A stretch of 64,000 nucleotides of DNA. Origin: Pseudaminobacter salicylatoxidans (GTDB lineage: Bacteria > Pseudomonadota > Alphaproteobacteria > Rhizobiales > Rhizobiaceae). The stretch covers positions 62,001 through 126,000 of the forward strand of contig NZ_QGGG01000014.1 of assembly GCF_003148475.1 (NCBI RefSeq), in the 5' to 3' direction. Position 1 is the first letter of the stretch; each line of letters opens with the position of its first letter. The notes under the pieces are model-generated. The model did no database searches. It was given only the letters and a program-made list of their open reading frames with translations, and was not told the DNA's origin. This document shows, in pieces, positions 1 to 7,405 of this stretch. The translations under genes were made by a program, and so were the position numbers.

Positions 1-1268
1 CCGCGATGGGCGATGCCAGCGGCGCGCCCGCCGCGCGGGCGCACGCGCTTGGCCGGAGTTTCGTCCCGGCACGCTATCCGGTGGCGTTCTGGGATATCTT
101 CGGCCAGCACGGCCTCCCGATCCGTACCAGCGTGCAGGCGATGGGTGCGCAGATCCTTTCCCGCATGCTTGGGCTGAACACCACGCAGGAAGGTGCGATG
201 GCGATCGCCTTTCGTAAATCAGAGGACGAGCATGATTATATGCTCACCCTCAACGATCTGCGCTGGACGCTGAATGACATGCTGGAGGAGCGCGAGGAGA
301 CCTGCGCGCGCTATGGCAATGTCACGGCGTCATCAATCTCGGCGATCCAGCGCAATATCCTCGCGCTCGAGGCGCAGGGAGGTGACCGCCTGTTCGGGGA
401 GCCGCCATTCGATATCCTCGACATGATGCGCACCGACGATGCCGGCCGCGGCGTGGTGAATCTGCTGCATGCCGACAAGCTGATGGAGGCACCGAAGCTA
501 TATGCGACCTTCCTGCTGTGGCTGCTGACCGAGCTTTTCCGTAAGCTGCCGGAGGCGGGCGATCTGCCTAAGCCGAAGTTGGTGTTCTTTTTCGATGAAG
601 CCCATCTTCTGTTCAATGATGCGCCGAAGCCGCTGGTGCAGCAGATCGAGCGCCTGGTGCGGCTGGTACGCTCCAAAGGCGTCGGCGTGTTCTTCGTCAC
701 CCAGACACCGGCCGATGTTCCTGATGCCGTCCTGGCCCAGCTCGGCAGCCGGGTTCAGCATGCGCTCCGCGCCTATACACCGGCGGCGCAGCGCTCGATC
801 CGGGCGGCCGCCGATGCGCTCCGGCCGAATCCCGGCGTTGATGTCCGCACCGAGATCACCGCCATGGGCATCGGTGAGGCGCTGGTATCGGTGATTGAAA
901 GCGACGGCGTCCCGTCGAAAGTGGAGAAGGTGAAGATCATTCCGCCGGCGGCGCAGGTCGGGCCGATCTCGGATATGGAACGCTCGACGCTGATCGAGGG
1001 ATCACCGCTTTATCGTAAATACCGGGCGGATCTCGAAGAGGAGATGGCCGCCTACAAATTCCGCCGGCGAATGAAGGAAGAACGGGGAATCGACCCCGGC
1101 CCGGATACAGGGCCGGTTCACTACGAGCCCGGGATATACCTGAAATATGTGCCCACGATCGACATCGGCGCCGATCCGGTGAAGAGGAAGCTATTCGTCC
1201 CGCTGCTGCGGATATTCTTCTGGGGCAGCGTGGCGTTCGGCGGCGCGGCACTGGCGGGGTGGCTATGA
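1..1268 (+). CDS. HerA/YjgR-like ATPase (DUF853 family), N-terminus cut by window edge
   Basis: The reading frame is open to the left edge, so the gene begins outside the window. At least 421 residues of a HerA-like (DUF853, E. coli YjgR type) P-loop ATPase are visible. The Walker B segment FFFDEAH lies near bases 583-603 and is followed by the family pattern of a VTQTPADVP stretch and a HALRAYTP stretch. The Walker A motif should lie in the missing N-terminal part. Proteins of this family are double-strand DNA pumping or helicase-like ATPases of poorly known role. After the usual SPLYRKY region the tail is unusual: a charged linker, then a hydrophobic stretch (FVPLLRIFFWGSVAFGG and following residues) that looks like a membrane segment. 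This might tether the enzyme to the membrane or might be a foreign tail joined by recombination. It converges with the serine protease gene across a 5-base gap. It may be element cargo or a host gene. Confidence 0.75.
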   Translation, partial: AMGDASGAPAARAHALGRSFVPARYPVAFWDIFGQHGLPIRTSVQAMGAQILSRMLGLNTTQEGAMAIAFRKSEDEHDYMLTLNDLRWTLNDMLEEREETCARYGNVTASSISAIQRNILALEAQGGDRLFGEPPFDILDMMRTDDAGRGVVNLLHADKLMEAPKLYATFLLWLLTELFRKLPEAGDLPKPKLVFFFDEAHLLFNDAPKPLVQQIERLVRLVRSKGVGVFFVTQTPADVPDAVLAQLGSRVQHALRAYTPAAQRSIRAAADALRPNPGVDVRTEITAMGIGEALVSVIESDGVPSKVEKVKIIPPAAQVGPISDMERSTLIEGSPLYRKYRADLEEEMAAYKFRRRMKEERGIDPGPDTGPVHYEPGIYLKYVPTIDIGADPVKRKLFVPLLRIFFWGSVAFGGAALAGWL

Positions 1269-1273
1269 GGAAC

Positions 1274-2116
1274 TCATTCGACTAGTGACGCCGTTCCTTG
1301 CTCAACATGCTCCTGAACGAGAGCGTCAAACGCGAGGAGATGGGTGGATTTAATCACCGTCCCTAGGTGCATCATTGCCGCGACCGAAACGGCGGGCTGC
1401 CGAGCTAACACGATTTCCCCTCGCTGGTTAATTGTCGGGCCGGCATACAAAATGCCCATCAGCAACAGGCGAATGTTGCCCAATGCGTAGCCACCAGTAG
1501 CGCGATCAAAATTCGCTCCCGTGCTGTAGAGAAAAACGGGCGAACCTGAAGAGCCAGGGAAGCAGGCGAGGTCCACCATAAACTCGTCACGACCCTGGTA
1601 GTTTTTGGCTGGATGAGTAGCCGTAATGCCCCTTCGGATGATAGGCAGGTTGTTCGCCTCGTCGAACAGTCCGTTGGGGCAACCTACCATCGTGACTTCT
1701 TCAATGGCGTCGAATTCAGCCCAAGCCTCCACGGATGGAATGATATCTCGGGACAGCGTGATATAGAAAGGAAGCTCCTTCGCGCCGGCAGTTTGCCGAT
1801 GAAGGTCCGTTATCGAAATCACCGCAAGATCGATTGTTGGATCGGGATGACCGATGGGATTGCCTTGGAACTCCAATTGCCACGTATGAAAAGTGCGCGA
1901 GGGCTCGCCGTTTTCGTCGCGAATGGGTAGCGTTACGTCAATTCGATCACAACCTTCAAAGACGTGCCGATTGGTAACAAGCAGTGCAGATGAGCGCCCG
2001 TTTTCCAAATTCACGATATAGAAGAATCCGGTCCCAACGGATCGCCGCATGCCTCTATGGTAGGTGGTAATCCGAGTGGCGGAATAGAGCATCTTTTCAG
2101 CGGGAGTGAGCGGCAT
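1274..2116 (-). CDS. Trypsin-like serine protease, cytoplasmic, probable element cargo
   Basis: A 280-residue protein with a chymotrypsin/trypsin-like triad: His51 in VTNRHVFEG, Asp96 in TIDLAVISI, and Ser190 in CFPGSSGSPV. No signal peptide or membrane segment is seen, so it probably acts in the cytoplasm. It also has no PDZ domain, unlike DegP-type proteases. The ATG at 2116 is preferred because GGAGAGG lies eight bases upstream; an ATG six codons earlier lacks such a site. The gene is alone, facing left, inside an integrated element. Its GC content appears lower than that of the metabolic genes to the right, which fits recent transfer. Stand-alone trypsin-like peptidases of this kind are sometimes cargo or stress/defence proteins in mobile elements, but no partner gene is adjacent. 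The substrate is unknown. Confidence 0.75.
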   Translation of the reverse strand: MPLTPAEKMLYSATRITTYHRGMRRSVGTGFFYIVNLENGRSSALLVTNRHVFEGCDRIDVTLPIRDENGEPSRTFHTWQLEFQGNPIGHPDPTIDLAVISITDLHRQTAGAKELPFYITLSRDIIPSVEAWAEFDAIEEVTMVGCPNGLFDEANNLPIIRRGITATHPAKNYQGRDEFMVDLACFPGSSGSPVFLYSTGANFDRATGGYALGNIRLLLMGILYAGPTINQRGEIVLARQPAVSVAAMMHLGTVIKSTHLLAFDALVQEHVEQGTASLVE

Positions 2117-2211
2117 CGTGGCAATCCTCTCCAAAGGGCTGCCTAATCTGGCATCGAAGCTTTGATTCGATCAAGGCAACGGGATAACTGCCGGTGTCGT
2201 TGCTTGGGAAC

Positions 2212-2664
2212 TTACCACACCTCAACGCCGGTCTCATTCAGCTTCTCTGCGATGCGCGCCGCTGCGTTATCGCGCCGCCGGCGGAAAGTCGAATAGGCCC
2301 AGCCACGGCGCTGACATTCCGCCTCGGTGTGCCGGCCCTTGATCTCCCAGAAGCACCAGGCCACCAGCGTGCGCAGCAAACCGGGCTGATCACGCAGGTA
2401 CGATCCCCAACTCGGCTGGCCGCCGATGCCGAGCAAAACCTTTTCCATCGACGAGATCTCGCGCGCGGTGCGCTGAACGCGCACCCGCGTCGCCTTCTTC
2501 TGTGTGCCTTGGGCATGCTGGCCGACCTCGTCCTCAAACGAAACGCGATATTCGGGCCAGCTGTTCTTGAACCAGTCAGGGCCGACCGGGCCGGTGGTTT
2601 CGAAAAGCACCTCGAATGCCCGGATCATCTCTTCCTTGACTGCCCTGGACGTCCAGGTCGTCAT
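2212..2664 (-). CDS. Phage-associated protein resembling DUF6362, C-terminal HTH
   Basis: A 150-residue basic protein. The N-terminal third has WTSRAVKEEMIRAFEVLFET followed by an acidic loop. The C-terminal 45 residues (TEAECQRRGWAYSTFRRRRDNAA region) look like a helix-turn-helix with a very basic recognition helix. From memory it resembles the DUF6362 proteins found near terminase genes in rhizobial prophages; this is not verified. Its start codon overlaps the stop of the upstream 130-residue gene by four bases (ATGA), so the two are translationally coupled and probably act together in regulation or DNA processing. No catalytic motif is visible. Confidence 0.68.
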   Translation of the reverse strand: MTTWTSRAVKEEMIRAFEVLFETTGPVGPDWFKNSWPEYRVSFEDEVGQHAQGTQKKATRVRVQRTAREISSMEKVLLGIGGQPSWGSYLRDQPGLLRTLVAWCFWEIKGRHTEAECQRRGWAYSTFRRRRDNAAARIAEKLNETGVEVW

Positions 2665-3053
2665 TCATCGAATTCCCCATCGGTTACCGCTTCGTACATG
2701 TCATCCGCAATCGCGCAGACCGCGATACGCCGGAGATATTCCTGCCGCGTTAATCCACGTTTCTCCGCCAACCGCACGAGTTTTGCCCGCTGGCTATAGG
2801 TCAGCTGGATGGTAACCGGGTTCCGCCGGTCGCCTCGCAGTTCGCTGAGCGGCAGACCCCATCGCCTCCAGAGACCACGCACAGTCGGAGCACTGGTGCC
2901 ATCGGCCATGATCTTTTCGATTTCGACCGAGCTATAGCCTTGACCGGTGAGGAACCCGACGTAGCCGCTTTTGGCGTTCGTCCAGCGCTCGACGAGACGA
3001 CCACGAAACCGCTCGGTGTGGTGTCGTTTTTTTTCCGACATTTCGTTGGCCAT
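2661..3053 (-). CDS. Small DNA-binding protein with GcrA-like N-terminus and ribbon-helix-helix-like C-terminus
   Basis: A 130-residue protein. Residues about 20-70 (RWTNAKSGYVGFLTGQGYSS, then VRGLWRRWGLPLS) recall the short HTH of GcrA-type regulators, where a Trp-rich helix pair precedes a basic Arg-Trp-Gly-Leu turn. Residues about 80-115 (TIQLTYSQRAKLVRLAEKRG onward) look like a ribbon-helix-helix unit. The start at 3053 has GAGGAGG five bases upstream. It is the first gene of a two-gene leftward operon and lies divergent to the tape-measure-like gene across 87 AT-rich bases that contain an inverted repeat at 3080-3107. It may regulate that divergent promoter. The family assignment is by eye. 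Confidence 0.65.
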   Translation of the reverse strand: MANEMSEKKRHHTERFRGRLVERWTNAKSGYVGFLTGQGYSSVEIEKIMADGTSAPTVRGLWRRWGLPLSELRGDRRNPVTIQLTYSQRAKLVRLAEKRGLTRQEYLRRIAVCAIADDMYEAVTDGEFDE

Positions 3054-3079
3054 CGGTGCCTCCTCTTACAAATCGATAA

Positions 3080-3107
3080 GAATATCTGATAGACTTTCAT
3101 GATATTC
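3080..3107. promoter_or_regulatory. Inverted repeat in the divergent promoter region between 3053 and 3141
   Basis: GAATATC at 3080-3086 is repeated in inverted form as GATATTC at 3101-3107, separated by 14 bases. It sits in the AT-rich gap between the two divergent transcription units. Such an arrangement suits an operator for a dimeric repressor, possibly the adjacent 130-residue DNA-binding protein. This is inference only. Confidence 0.35.
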
Positions 3108-3140
3108 ATAATTTGAAGTTTAGGCCAACCGGAGAGACAG

Positions 3141-5324
3141 ATGGCACGCACCTTCATTGGTCAATTGGTCTTGCGCCTTCAGACGCAAGGCTTAACGGAA
3201 GCAAAGAAGGTCGAGGGCGCGATGCGCTCGATCGAGGGAGCCGCGAAACGCCTGTCGTTGGCACCTTGGGGGGCCGGCTTCCAGCGCCAACTCGACAAGT
3301 TGGGGCTCAACGCCCGGGAGCTAAATGACGTCCGTCGATCATGGGCCAACCTGGAGCGAGACCTGGTGTCGCGCAATTTGGGCGCGGCTCTCAAGAAGTC
3401 GGAAATCGGTGCATGGCGCACCGCAACAGTTGGCCATTTCGCTGCCGTGCGCTCCAGTATGCGTGAGACCGAGCGGACAGCCAATCGCATCGGCCAGAGC
3501 ATCAGGACCGCGCTCCACCCAGCCTACGTCATGCTGGGAGGCTACACCGGCGTGTACATTGCCGGCCGGCTTGGCCGAGAAGGAATTGCCGCGTCGGCAG
3601 AGCGGCAGCGCGAGTATTTCCGCCAGCGGATGGGAGATATCCCGGAAGCAGAGCGCGAAGCCATTTTCGCCAGATCCGAACGTCTTAGCCTACGATATCC
3701 ATCGGTGAACATCACCGATGTCATGGAGATGGCACGCACTGCCCGCAACACCATGGGCACGACAGAACGCGGTCTGGCGATCCTCGAAGAAATGACGCGA
3801 GGGCTCGTCGCCCTGCAAACAGCCAAGGGAATCGACGCGGCGCCAGGCGAAATGTCCCGCCTCCTTCGAGGTATCGACAACCTTGGACAGAACGCCAACG
3901 GCGAGACCGGTATCCAAGCAGTAAAGGATATCATCAACGGCTTGGTGAAGGCGGCCCAGATCGAAGGCGTTGAGCTGGATTCAGGGGAGCTCTTCGACGT
4001 TGCCCGGCGCTCGAAGATCGCCGGCCCGAGTCTCAGCACCGAGTTCATCATGACCACTGCGCCAGCGTTCATGCAGGACATGACATCGCACGGGTTCGGC
4101 ACCGCGCTTTCGAGCGCCTACAAGGCCTTTGTCGTCGGCGCCAAAGACGTGGCCGGAAAGGTCTACATCGCGGAACAGAAACGTATCGGTATCCGCGCAG
4201 GAGAAGGACAGGGGCAGCTTGTCGACGGCGACCTTTTCGGCACCAACCCATACGCCTGGGTGAAGAAATATCTGATCCCCGCGCTCCAGAAGGACGGCGT
4301 CGATATCGCCAATGATACCGCTGTTGCAAAGGCCGTTTCCGGCCTTTCCGGTAATACCAACGCCACCGGTCTCCTCACTCGCATGATCACACAGCAGGAT
4401 CAGGTCGACAGGCTGGTCAGCTTGTACAATCGGGCGATGGGAACGAGCGCTGCGGACGAGGCGAAGGATAATGATCCTTTCGTTGCCTGGAAGGGGTTCA
4501 CGCAGTCGTTGGAGAATCTTTCGGCCTCGCTTGGCGAGCACGTCATGCCGGTCATCGTGCCCTCATTGAACCGGTTGTCCGGTTCCGTAAGTTCGTTCGC
4601 CCAACTCGTCCAGCAGGCAGATCCGCGCGTCATGTCCGGTGCAGCCGCCGTTGGCGGTGCTGCGGCGATCTACGGAACGTGGAAGGTTTCCACGGCAATC
4701 TGGGGGCTGGCCACCGCTGGCACCAACCTCAACGCCGCTGCTGCGTCGCTGGAGGCGGCGGCGCTATCGCTGCGTGGTGGAGGCGCAACGCCAGGCAGCG
4801 GGACGGCATCAGGGACAGGCACCGGCTTCGTTGCCGGTGCGCTTGCATGGCTTCGTGGTCTTGCCGTTGCGGGCGCGCCCGGTTTCGTGTCCACCACGCT
4901 CTCCGACACCCCGGGCAATACCTTTGAAGAACAGGTAGCCAACCAGCGCAAGGCACGCGCAGCGCTTCAACGTGGCCTGGGTATCGGCGACAAACCTGCA
5001 TTCAGTTGGAGCCGACTGCTGTTCGGCGATGCTGCTGATCCGGATTTCAATCTCCGGGACCACATGCGGATCAACAAAGGAGGCGGTGCACTCGATACCT
5101 CCGCCATCAAGGCGCAGGCCGAGCAGGCCGGAACGGAGATCAAAGATGCATTGTCGGTGACGGCCACGCCAAAGGTCGATCCGTCCTCGATCGACAGCGC
5201 AATTGAAAAGGCGCAACGGCTGCTATCCGTCCTCCGCGAGGCTGGTTCGGCCGCGGCCTCCGCGAATTCAGGCGTCGACGCGCAATTGCGCCGCGGCTTC
5301 GCCGACTATGGGGTCGCGCCTTAG
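3141..5324 (+). CDS. Phage tail tape-measure-like protein, isolated from other tail genes
   Basis: A 727-residue protein with the composition and layout of a short tape-measure protein. There is an alpha-helical, charged N-terminal part (residues 1-110), a hydrophobic/glycine-rich stretch near 130-145, a central region with VNITDVMEMARTARNTMG and repeated short helices, and the segment WKGFTQSLENLSASLGEHVM with following residues that is typical of the end of the TMP core. Next come Ala/Gly-rich membrane-like segments (about 500-600) and a polar C-terminus. GGAGAGACAG precedes the ATG. Tape-measure proteins set tail length and help DNA entry. Here the gene is a single-gene rightward unit flanked on both sides by leftward genes, with no tail-tube, chaperone or tip gene beside it, which is unusual. 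A non-tail fibrous or colicin-like function cannot be excluded. Confidence 0.68.
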   Translation: MARTFIGQLVLRLQTQGLTEAKKVEGAMRSIEGAAKRLSLAPWGAGFQRQLDKLGLNARELNDVRRSWANLERDLVSRNLGAALKKSEIGAWRTATVGHFAAVRSSMRETERTANRIGQSIRTALHPAYVMLGGYTGVYIAGRLGREGIAASAERQREYFRQRMGDIPEAEREAIFARSERLSLRYPSVNITDVMEMARTARNTMGTTERGLAILEEMTRGLVALQTAKGIDAAPGEMSRLLRGIDNLGQNANGETGIQAVKDIINGLVKAAQIEGVELDSGELFDVARRSKIAGPSLSTEFIMTTAPAFMQDMTSHGFGTALSSAYKAFVVGAKDVAGKVYIAEQKRIGIRAGEGQGQLVDGDLFGTNPYAWVKKYLIPALQKDGVDIANDTAVAKAVSGLSGNTNATGLLTRMITQQDQVDRLVSLYNRAMGTSAADEAKDNDPFVAWKGFTQSLENLSASLGEHVMPVIVPSLNRLSGSVSSFAQLVQQADPRVMSGAAAVGGAAAIYGTWKVSTAIWGLATAGTNLNAAAASLEAAALSLRGGGATPGSGTASGTGTGFVAGALAWLRGLAVAGAPGFVSTTLSDTPGNTFEEQVANQRKARAALQRGLGIGDKPAFSWSRLLFGDAADPDFNLRDHMRINKGGGALDTSAIKAQAEQAGTEIKDALSVTATPKVDPSSIDSAIEKAQRLLSVLREAGSAAASANSGVDAQLRRGFADYGVAP

Positions 5325-5332
5325 GGCAGGAG

Positions 5333-5358
5333 ATGGGCGCGGCGTAGTCCGCGCCCAT
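5333..5358. terminator. Bidirectional hairpin between convergent genes
   Basis: ATGGGCGCGG at 5333-5342 pairs with CCGCGCCCAT at 5349-5358 across a six-base loop, giving a perfect 10-bp stem. It lies between the end of the tape-measure-like gene and the end of the convergent 96-residue gene. No clear T-run follows on the plus strand. Confidence 0.6.
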
Positions 5359-5372
5359 TATCATCACAGCTA

Positions 5373-5663
5373 TTATGCCTTTAGGGCCGTCTCGGCGCGC
5401 TCCAGCTCGACAGTCACGTGGGCTATCGTTCCCTTGACCACGCGGATTACTCTTTCCAACGAACCCACCAACTGCGCCTGCGTGCTCTCGGCAGACATTT
5501 CAGCGGCTGCACTTTCGGCCAGATCGAGAATGGCCAGAACGTCGCAAAGTCGCCCACTGGCGCCATGAATCAGCGTGGCGGCATCATAATCCACATTGCT
5601 GAAAAGCTCCGAATGAACAGCAGGCATGCCTCGGGCGGCATGCCGAGCAGCGTGACTCGACAT
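5373..5663 (-). CDS. Small acidic helical protein, function unknown
   Basis: A 96-residue protein starting at 5663, chosen because GAGGAG lies seven bases upstream; the frame is open further upstream but runs into the regulatory repeats. The sequence is Ala- and Glu-rich and mostly helical, with a central segment CDVLAILDLAESAAAEMSAE and a final amphipathic helix ending in ELERAETALKA. No motif suggests a function. It is divergent from the XRE regulator gene at 5764, and twin 17-bp repeats lie between the two, so the XRE protein may control it. Similar short helical proteins are often found beside repressors in rhizobial prophages. Confidence 0.6.
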   Translation of the reverse strand: MSSHAARHAARGMPAVHSELFSNVDYDAATLIHGASGRLCDVLAILDLAESAAAEMSAESTQAQLVGSLERVIRVVKGTIAHVTVELERAETALKA

Positions 5664-5696
5664 TGACTTCTCCTCGTCGGTATTAACGATAAATAT

Positions 5697-5747
5697 ACAT
5701 GTTTTTTGCAACTTCGCGCAAACTAAGTCAACATGTTTTTTGCAACT
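5697..5747. promoter_or_regulatory. Tandem 17-bp direct repeats, probable operator of the adjacent XRE regulator
   Basis: ACATGTTTTTTGCAACT occurs at 5697-5713 and again, identically, at 5731-5747, with 17 bases between the copies. The 34-base start-to-start distance is close to three helical turns, so both copies would face the same side of the DNA. The repeats fill the gap between the leftward 96-residue gene and the rightward XRE gene. They are probably operators that control both genes. Confidence 0.6.
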
Positions 5748-5763
5748 AAGACGGAGAAGGCAG

Positions 5764-6093
5764 ATGATAACCCCGGCACAATGTCGAGCGGCTCGAGCAC
5801 TCGTAGAAATCTCCCGTGAAGATCTCGCCACACTTTCGACTGTCGCCCATCGAACGATAGTGGACTTCGAACGGGGTGCGCGCGATCCTAGAAGCAGCAC
5901 AAAAGAGGCCCTTCGGAAGGCGTTGGAAGGTGCCGGCGTGATATTCCTCGACGATGGGCAGCAGGTAGCGGGCGGGCCAGGTGTGCGACTGCCTGCCTCC
6001 GGCGAGGCCATAGACGGTGGCGACGCCGAAGAAGCCGAGGCTCTTCGTCGCGAACAAAGCGTCATGGCCCGTGTTCGCGAGCGAGCGAAATGA
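5764..6093 (+). CDS. XRE-family HTH transcriptional regulator
   Basis: A 109-residue protein whose N-terminal 65 residues form a Cro/C1-type helix-turn-helix: MITPAQCRAARALVEISRED, then a second helix around LSTVAHRTIVDFERG. The MITPAQCRAARALL-type start is common among small rhizobial regulators. The C-terminal 40 residues are Gly/Glu/Arg-rich with no recognised domain and may serve in dimerisation. GGAGAAGGCAG lies directly upstream of the ATG. The gene probably encodes the repressor of the element's early or maintenance functions, acting at the two 17-bp repeats just upstream. It converges with the 400-residue gene at 6135-7337. Confidence 0.78.
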   Translation: MITPAQCRAARALVEISREDLATLSTVAHRTIVDFERGARDPRSSTKEALRKALEGAGVIFLDDGQQVAGGPGVRLPASGEAIDGGDAEEAEALRREQSVMARVRERAK

Positions 6094-6104
6094 GTGGGGG
6101 GAAA

Positions 6105-6128
6105 GCGGCGCGGCCTGGGCCGCGCCGC
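6105..6128. terminator. GC-rich hairpin between convergent genes
   Basis: GCGGCGCGGC at 6105-6114 pairs perfectly with GCCGCGCCGC at 6119-6128 around the tetraloop CTGG. It separates the XRE gene (stop 6093) from the convergent gene ending at 6135. There is no T-tract, so it may act as an intrinsic block to both polymerases or as a transcript-end stabiliser. Confidence 0.55.
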
Positions 6129-6134
6129 GTCCGG

Positions 6135-7337
6135 TTAACCGCCTCTTCTGGAGGAGGCAATGACGCCACCGGAGCCTGACGCATGCATGAGGTCTACCGC
6201 CTCTTCCGTGGTCCCAATGACCGGAATTCCGAGTGGATTTCCGAGATCGGCGTAATCATCGAGGGTGCCGAAAGGATCGACTATCTCGGAGACGCCTCGC
6301 TCTCGATCACGCTCGCGGGCCTTCCTCTCCGCCGAATATGCCTCCTGGCCTTCGGGCGAATCGAACGCCACGGCGTAGCCGGCAGCTATCGCGGCATGAG
6401 CAATGGCATTTGGTAGGTGGTACGACCACTTGTCGCAAAAGCTTCTCCTCCCTTTCTCACCAATGTAACGGAATTTTCTGGTGACCATCACCTGAGTTTC
6501 AGACAAATTTGGTGAGGCCTCTTCGCGCTTGGGGCACTCGATGATGCTCAGGTCGGCGGCGATCTCGCCGCTCCGGATCCATTCCGCGCGCTCTCTCCAC
6601 CCCTTGGTGAAAACTTTGACAGCCTCCTCAGCCGGCAGTCCAGTTGGAACTCCGTCAACAAAAGTCGACCTAGGGTGGCGGCCATTTAAGTTCATGCGAT
6701 GCAAGACAATCTCGCGGATGTTGGGGGTTCGAATAGCGGCCACGGCGGAGCCGACAACATGCGGTTGTCGGTCAAATAACTCAGGCATCTGTTCAAACAG
6801 TATTTCCCCGAGCAGCGCGCTGGCTAGTTCCTCTGCCGAGCCGTAAGTGCCCCCGCTTCGACCGTACGGACGAGAATCGCGATCAGCCTCATGTGTTGCC
6901 AAGTTTTGCGGAATGACAGCCCTGAGCTTCGTAATGGCTTCGGCCACCGCCCCCACTGCGCTGCCGAGTTCTTTGGAAACTTGCTCTACCGCATCGGCAG
7001 CTCGCTCCAAGGTTCCCGCAACGTCCTCACGTTGAGCGCGCTCCTGCTCAGCCTTCAGATCCCCTCGAAGATCAGAAAGCTGCGATTCGCACTCAGCAAT
7101 GCTCTCTATGATCACGCAATGATGCTCACGCGCCATTGCAACCGCATGCCGCAGTTCGGCGGGCGGATCTTCAGAAGGAAACTGCCGCACAAAGCCACGC
7201 AATTCCGCTCCTTTTCCCTCCAAAATTTTTTCAATCACGGCCTGCTTTTTTACAAGTTCGCCGAGCGTGGCCTCGCGTTCGCGAATTTGCTTCTCGATTT
7301 TGACCAGCGTACCGGCCGTCCGGAATGGGTTTTTCAT
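6135..7337 (-). CDS. Coiled-coil protein of unknown function, last gene of the element's leftward operon
   Basis: A 400-residue protein. Residues about 10-60 (LVKIEKQIREREATLGELVK onward) and 85-160 are strongly predicted coiled coil. The C-terminal half is globular and contains FRYIGEKGRRSFCDKWSYH followed by an Ala-rich helix, and a Pro/Gly-rich end. The ATG at 7337 has AGGA seven bases upstream; a TTG at 7409 overlapping the previous stop is an alternative start giving 24 more residues. It is downstream of the 107-residue gene in the operon that starts at the excisionase-like gene. Coiled-coil phage proteins of this size are often scaffolding or structural proteins, but no match is recognised. 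Confidence 0.55.
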   Translation of the reverse strand: MKNPFRTAGTLVKIEKQIREREATLGELVKKQAVIEKILEGKGAELRGFVRQFPSEDPPAELRHAVAMAREHHCVIIESIAECESQLSDLRGDLKAEQERAQREDVAGTLERAADAVEQVSKELGSAVGAVAEAITKLRAVIPQNLATHEADRDSRPYGRSGGTYGSAEELASALLGEILFEQMPELFDRQPHVVGSAVAAIRTPNIREIVLHRMNLNGRHPRSTFVDGVPTGLPAEEAVKVFTKGWRERAEWIRSGEIAADLSIIECPKREEASPNLSETQVMVTRKFRYIGEKGRRSFCDKWSYHLPNAIAHAAIAAGYAVAFDSPEGQEAYSAERKARERDRERGVSEIVDPFGTLDDYADLGNPLGIPVIGTTEEAVDLMHASGSGGVIASSRRGG

Positions 7338-7405
7338 TTTAGTCCTCGCTAACTGATTTGAGGTGGCACCTCGGCCCGGTGCCGGTGCCCCTGGTTCCAC
7401 GCTGC

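Noticed and set aside
1-2116. A HerA-protease defence operon
   Set aside because: The two genes face each other on opposite strands and cannot be co-transcribed, and the ATPase belongs to the YjgR-type branch, not to known defence HerA partners.
5697-5747. A short CRISPR array
   Set aside because: Only two 17-bp repeats with a 17-bp spacer, no further units and no cas genes. An operator pair explains them better.
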